Positions 61,862 through 64,000 of a stretch of DNA of 64,000 bases are shown piece after piece. The first letter of the stretch is position 1; each line of letters opens with the position of its first letter. The translations under genes were made by a program, and so were the position numbers. Below the pieces are notes generated by a model that saw only the letters and a program-made list of their open reading frames with translations, made no database searches and had not been told where the DNA came from. The DNA is taken from contig NZ_AZEE01000029.1 in the NCBI RefSeq assembly GCF_001434895.1, forward strand, positions 101,267 to 165,266, given 5' to 3'. Source of the DNA: Secundilactobacillus odoratitofui DSM 19909 = JCM 15043 (GTDB lineage Bacteria > Bacillota > Bacilli > Lactobacillales > Lactobacillaceae).

Positions 61862-62100
61862 AAAAAAGCGCCCCTTGTTCAATTGAACAAGGGGCGACGA
61901 GTCGCGGTACCACCCTAATTTTACACTACTTACAGTGCCTTCCAGTACAATGACTGGACCGTTAACGGTGGCTACCCGGAAAGTCAGCCTGATGACCGAC
62001 AATCAGCTACTCAGAGTTCATCTTTGCAGACCTTCTGAATGCTCCCTTTCAGCTACCGGAGTTCTCTGTAATCAGTCATTCTGCGCTCTTCTCTTCAAAG
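61862..62100 (-). promoter_or_regulatory. Methionine-type T-box leader
   Basis: On the minus strand TAGGGTGGTACCGCG (about 61916-61902) is the T-box motif, followed by the terminator CGCCCCTTGTTCAA / TTGAACAAGGGGCG and a run of T. Stem I has a CTCC/GGAG distal hairpin, a GCAGA/TCTGC stem and the specifier side AAAGATGAACTCTG, with ATG (Met) fitting the gene below. The rest up to 62178 is AT-rich. Confidence 0.95.
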
Positions 62101-62178
62101 CAATCGATTAACAAATTAAAATTTAATGATAAATATAATCGCTTCTGTCCGGAATGTCAAGCCGGCAGCCAACTCAAA

Positions 62179-62667
62179 TTAAACGCGTTTGGCCAAATCC
62201 ATTAGATACCAAGTGTCACAAGCACCATGCCCTGACTGAGGCAGTGGCGCTGCCAAAGACTGAAACCCCACTTTTTGATAAAGTTGATTAGCCGCAGTCA
62301 TCGTTGCAAACGTTTCTAGGTAAAGGGACTGATAGTGAGCCTTGGCATAATCAAAACACGGCGGCAGTAACTTGGTCGCCGTACCGTGGTGCCGAAAAGA
62401 AGGGTCAACGTAAAGCTTTTGGAGCTCTGCAATCCCATCATCAGGCGCAATCGGCCCAACCCCACAACCACCAACAACTCGTTGCTGATCGGTTACCGCT
62501 ACGAAATAACGTGCTGCCGGTGTTTGACCATACCACTCACTCAAATGATCCACAAACGGATCAAAATACGCCGTTCCTGGTAAGTTGAGGTGTAATTGTT
62601 CCAGACAAGACCGTAATATTGTCGCCATCTGAGCGTCATCTCGTGATTGAATCTCTCGAATTTCCAT
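62179..62667 (-). CDS. GNAT-family acetyltransferase
   Basis: The 162-residue protein has the GNAT fold. The acetyl-CoA loop is FRHHGTATKLLPPCFDYAKA (Q/RxxGxG/A), preceded by the strand AELQKLYVDPSF, and NQLYQKVGF closes the domain. It acetylates a small molecule or protein; the substrate is unknown. It is monocistronic, with GAGGAAGATG upstream. Confidence 0.85.
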   Translation of the reverse strand: MEIREIQSRDDAQMATILRSCLEQLHLNLPGTAYFDPFVDHLSEWYGQTPAARYFVAVTDQQRVVGGCGVGPIAPDDGIAELQKLYVDPSFRHHGTATKLLPPCFDYAKAHYQSLYLETFATMTAANQLYQKVGFQSLAAPLPQSGHGACDTWYLMDLAKRV

Positions 62668-62732
62668 ATGTATATCATCTTCCTCTATGTTTGTTTCAGA
62701 TTATAACAAACGCAGGAGAAGATGAACATCCT

Positions 62733-63404
62733 TTACGCCGTTGCCCGCCAATTTTGTTTATCCATCGCCATTTGCCAAAAAGCTAGCTCGTAAGCACTGC
62801 TTCGTACAAAGGCTGTTTGCATCTTATCACGACCGGCTGCATCGACCTGAGTGGCTGCCTCATTAGTTAACGCAATCATTTGATCCACACTTTGGGTATA
62901 GTCGTCACTATCGTACGTTTCAATCCAGCGCTGATACAGTTGATCAGGCGAGCCTTGAGCAACAAGTTGTTGCCCAATTTGATTATATAACCAGTAACAT
63001 GGTAATAGCCCGGCAATCGCTTGTTGCGGTGTACCACGGTAAAGTTCCGCATACATATGATTCACGTAGTTGTAAGCTGTTGGCGCAATTGGTGTGCTGG
63101 CCAGTTCGTCATCCGTAATCCCAAGTTGCTCAAAGAAGCCTTCGCGCACCGCTATTTCACCATCTTTAAGGCCCTGTGCCCCCGCCAGCAAAAATGCCTT
63201 GTCCTGCGCGTTATCCACCTGCTGGGCGATCAATTCATGGAGCTTGCCAAACTCACTAAGGTAATAGCGGTCTTGGATCAAGTAATAACGAAAAACGTCA
63301 GCTGGTAACGTGCCAGCTTGTAATTCATGAATAAAAGGATGTTCAAAGCTCTTTTGCCATAGCGGTGCTGCACTTTGATGAATTTGATCGGTAAAGGTTG
63401 TCAC
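62733..63404 (-). CDS. tenA: Thiaminase II / aminopyrimidine aminohydrolase
   Basis: The 223-residue all-helical enzyme hydrolyses base-degraded thiamine to hydroxymethylpyrimidine for salvage. The catalytic cysteine is in AGLLPCYWLYNQIG, the active-site Tyr and Glu sets in RYYLIQDRYYLSEF and SSAYELAFWQMA. It starts at GTG (63404) with GGAGG 7 nt upstream. It is the only gene under a TPP riboswitch here, with no thi genes in the window, pointing to salvage rather than full synthesis. Confidence 0.92.
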   Translation of the reverse strand: MTTFTDQIHQSAAPLWQKSFEHPFIHELQAGTLPADVFRYYLIQDRYYLSEFGKLHELIAQQVDNAQDKAFLLAGAQGLKDGEIAVREGFFEQLGITDDELASTPIAPTAYNYVNHMYAELYRGTPQQAIAGLLPCYWLYNQIGQQLVAQGSPDQLYQRWIETYDSDDYTQSVDQMIALTNEAATQVDAAGRDKMQTAFVRSSAYELAFWQMAMDKQNWRATA

Positions 63405-63439
63405 AAGAATCCCTCCTGTTAGAGCACATATGACTTGAA

Positions 63440-63582
63440 CTAGAAAAAACCGACCGGAGAAATTCCCCAGCCGGCAGTTTTAGACGTTATTTAACAACGT
63501 TAACTTTCCTACGCGAGGGTTAGCTCACAGGTTCAAAGGGTTCGGTCGGTCACCGTCTCAGCAATATGCGCCCCTAGTTAAT
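63440..63582 (-). promoter_or_regulatory. TPP riboswitch with terminator
   Basis: On the minus strand ACTAGGGGCGC, GCTGAGACGG and GAACCTGTGAGCTAACCC followed by GCGTAGGAAAGTTAACG are the conserved thi-box parts (about 63580-63495). A terminator follows (CCGGCTGGGGA / TCTCCGGTCGG, 63477-63450, then TTTTTT). Thiamine pyrophosphate should shut off tenA by early termination. Confidence 0.95.
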
Positions 63583-63798
63583 TGATTTATTTAATCAAGT
63601 ATACCACAGCTCAAATGATTCGTTCGGGAATTGTATTTGCCCTTTAGAGGATTCCGATGGCTTCTCCAGTCAGCGATTATTTCAAACCGTAATTCCTGAA
63701 TTAGGGTAGCTTTTGGCGAAAATAGCTAGTATGATAAATTAAACTTTTCAAATAATTACATTAAATTCGTTTTAATTTTTCACAATAAACTGAAATTC

Positions 63799-63922
63799 GA
63801 ATGAAAGCTGCTTATTAAATCGTATGATTTAATCGCTCACTTCCCATGAAAAAAGCTTTCATTCAGAATAGCTCGTTTATTCTTCCCGTTCAAAGTTCAA
63901 CCGCTATCGCGTTGAACTTTTT
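63799..63922 (+). other. Hairpin array, possible small RNA or element
   Basis: GAATGAAAGCT (63799-63809) pairs exactly with AGCTTTCATTC (63854-63864), enclosing ATTAAATC/GATTTAAT (63814-63833). AAAGTTCAAC/GTTGAACTTTTTT (63892-63922) follows, a plus-strand terminator. A TATGATAAAT box lies at 63731. No gene covers 63583-64000; a small transcript ending at 63922 is possible. Confidence 0.45.
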
Positions 63923-64000
63923 TCCAAATGAAAACTATTTCAATCACACACTTACAATCCTTTAATTTTCATCCAGCCAATTATTTTTTCAATAAGACGT

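Overview
The window looks like chromosomal DNA of a Lactobacillaceae species (a lactobacillus in the broad sense). The grounds are moderate-to-low GC, strong AGGAGG ribosome binding sites, frequent TTG/GTG starts, four T-box leaders, a TPP riboswitch, many orphan oligopeptide-binding lipoproteins and proline peptidases, an argC-J-B-D order as in plantarum-like lactobacilli, and small secreted proteins typical of the family. The species cannot be fixed from sequence alone. I see no rRNA, tRNA, CRISPR array, phage or transposase gene.

Layout. 0-4 kb: a four-gene iron-siderophore/haem-type ABC importer (minus strand). 4-6.5 kb: an ACT/UPF0210 pair and a flavin-type PNPOx protein. 7-11.4 kb: argCJBD, interrupted between argJ and argB by a stop-codon-adjacent hairpin repeat that is partly duplicated. 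11.7-16.7 kb: an Rgg-like regulator, a secreted protein, UspA and a three-gene cell-wall hydrolase operon. 17-23.6 kb: prolidase, peptide-binding lipoprotein and a GH127 beta-L-arabinofuranosidase, with a divergent MFS exporter/importer. This combination suggests use of plant hydroxyproline-rich glycopeptides. 23.7-27.6 kb: three small secreted proteins bracketed by an arginine/ornithine-type APC antiporter and a second, decayed copy of its 3' end. 28.5-31.5 kb: a T-box-controlled proline iminopeptidase plus peptide-binding lipoprotein. 31.6-34.1 kb: amidase and C39-like protease. 34.1-36.3 kb: a T-box now followed by a gene remnant and a cluster of ACACATA repeats before a hydratase gene. 36.4-46 kb: aminotransferase, GlnPQ-type importer, HesB-like protein, prephenate dehydratase, a T-box-controlled ketoacid reductase, CorA and an amino acid permease. 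46-55.6 kb: an EAL phosphodiesterase, an NADH oxidase broken by one stop codon, and a five-gene exopolysaccharide operon of the Listeria Pss type ending in a degenerate GGDEF protein. 55.9-64 kb: tandem VIT-family metal transporters, a LysM/3D-domain wall protein, OsmC, a HAD phosphatase, T-box-controlled MetE-like protein, GNAT, and TPP-riboswitch-controlled TenA.

The most striking unexplained structure is a family of five (possibly six) intergenic elements of about 135-180 bp at 27957-28126, 28320-28488, 34249-34409, 34557-34735 and 40125-40259. Each has a 20-28 bp closing stem whose sequence differs from copy to copy but stays self-complementary, around a conserved core (TGTGGGACCGGCT...) and two or three inner hairpins that also change in a compensatory way. 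Four copies form two face-to-face pairs. This is the signature of a structure kept by selection or by a mobilisation mechanism that reads structure, and I do not recognise it as a described family.

Regulation visible in the sequence points to amino-acid supply as a theme: T-boxes on peptide uptake (pip-oppA), on a branched-chain-type ketoacid reductase and on a methionine synthase, plus ARG-box-like palindromes upstream of argC and of the arginine/ornithine-type antiporter.
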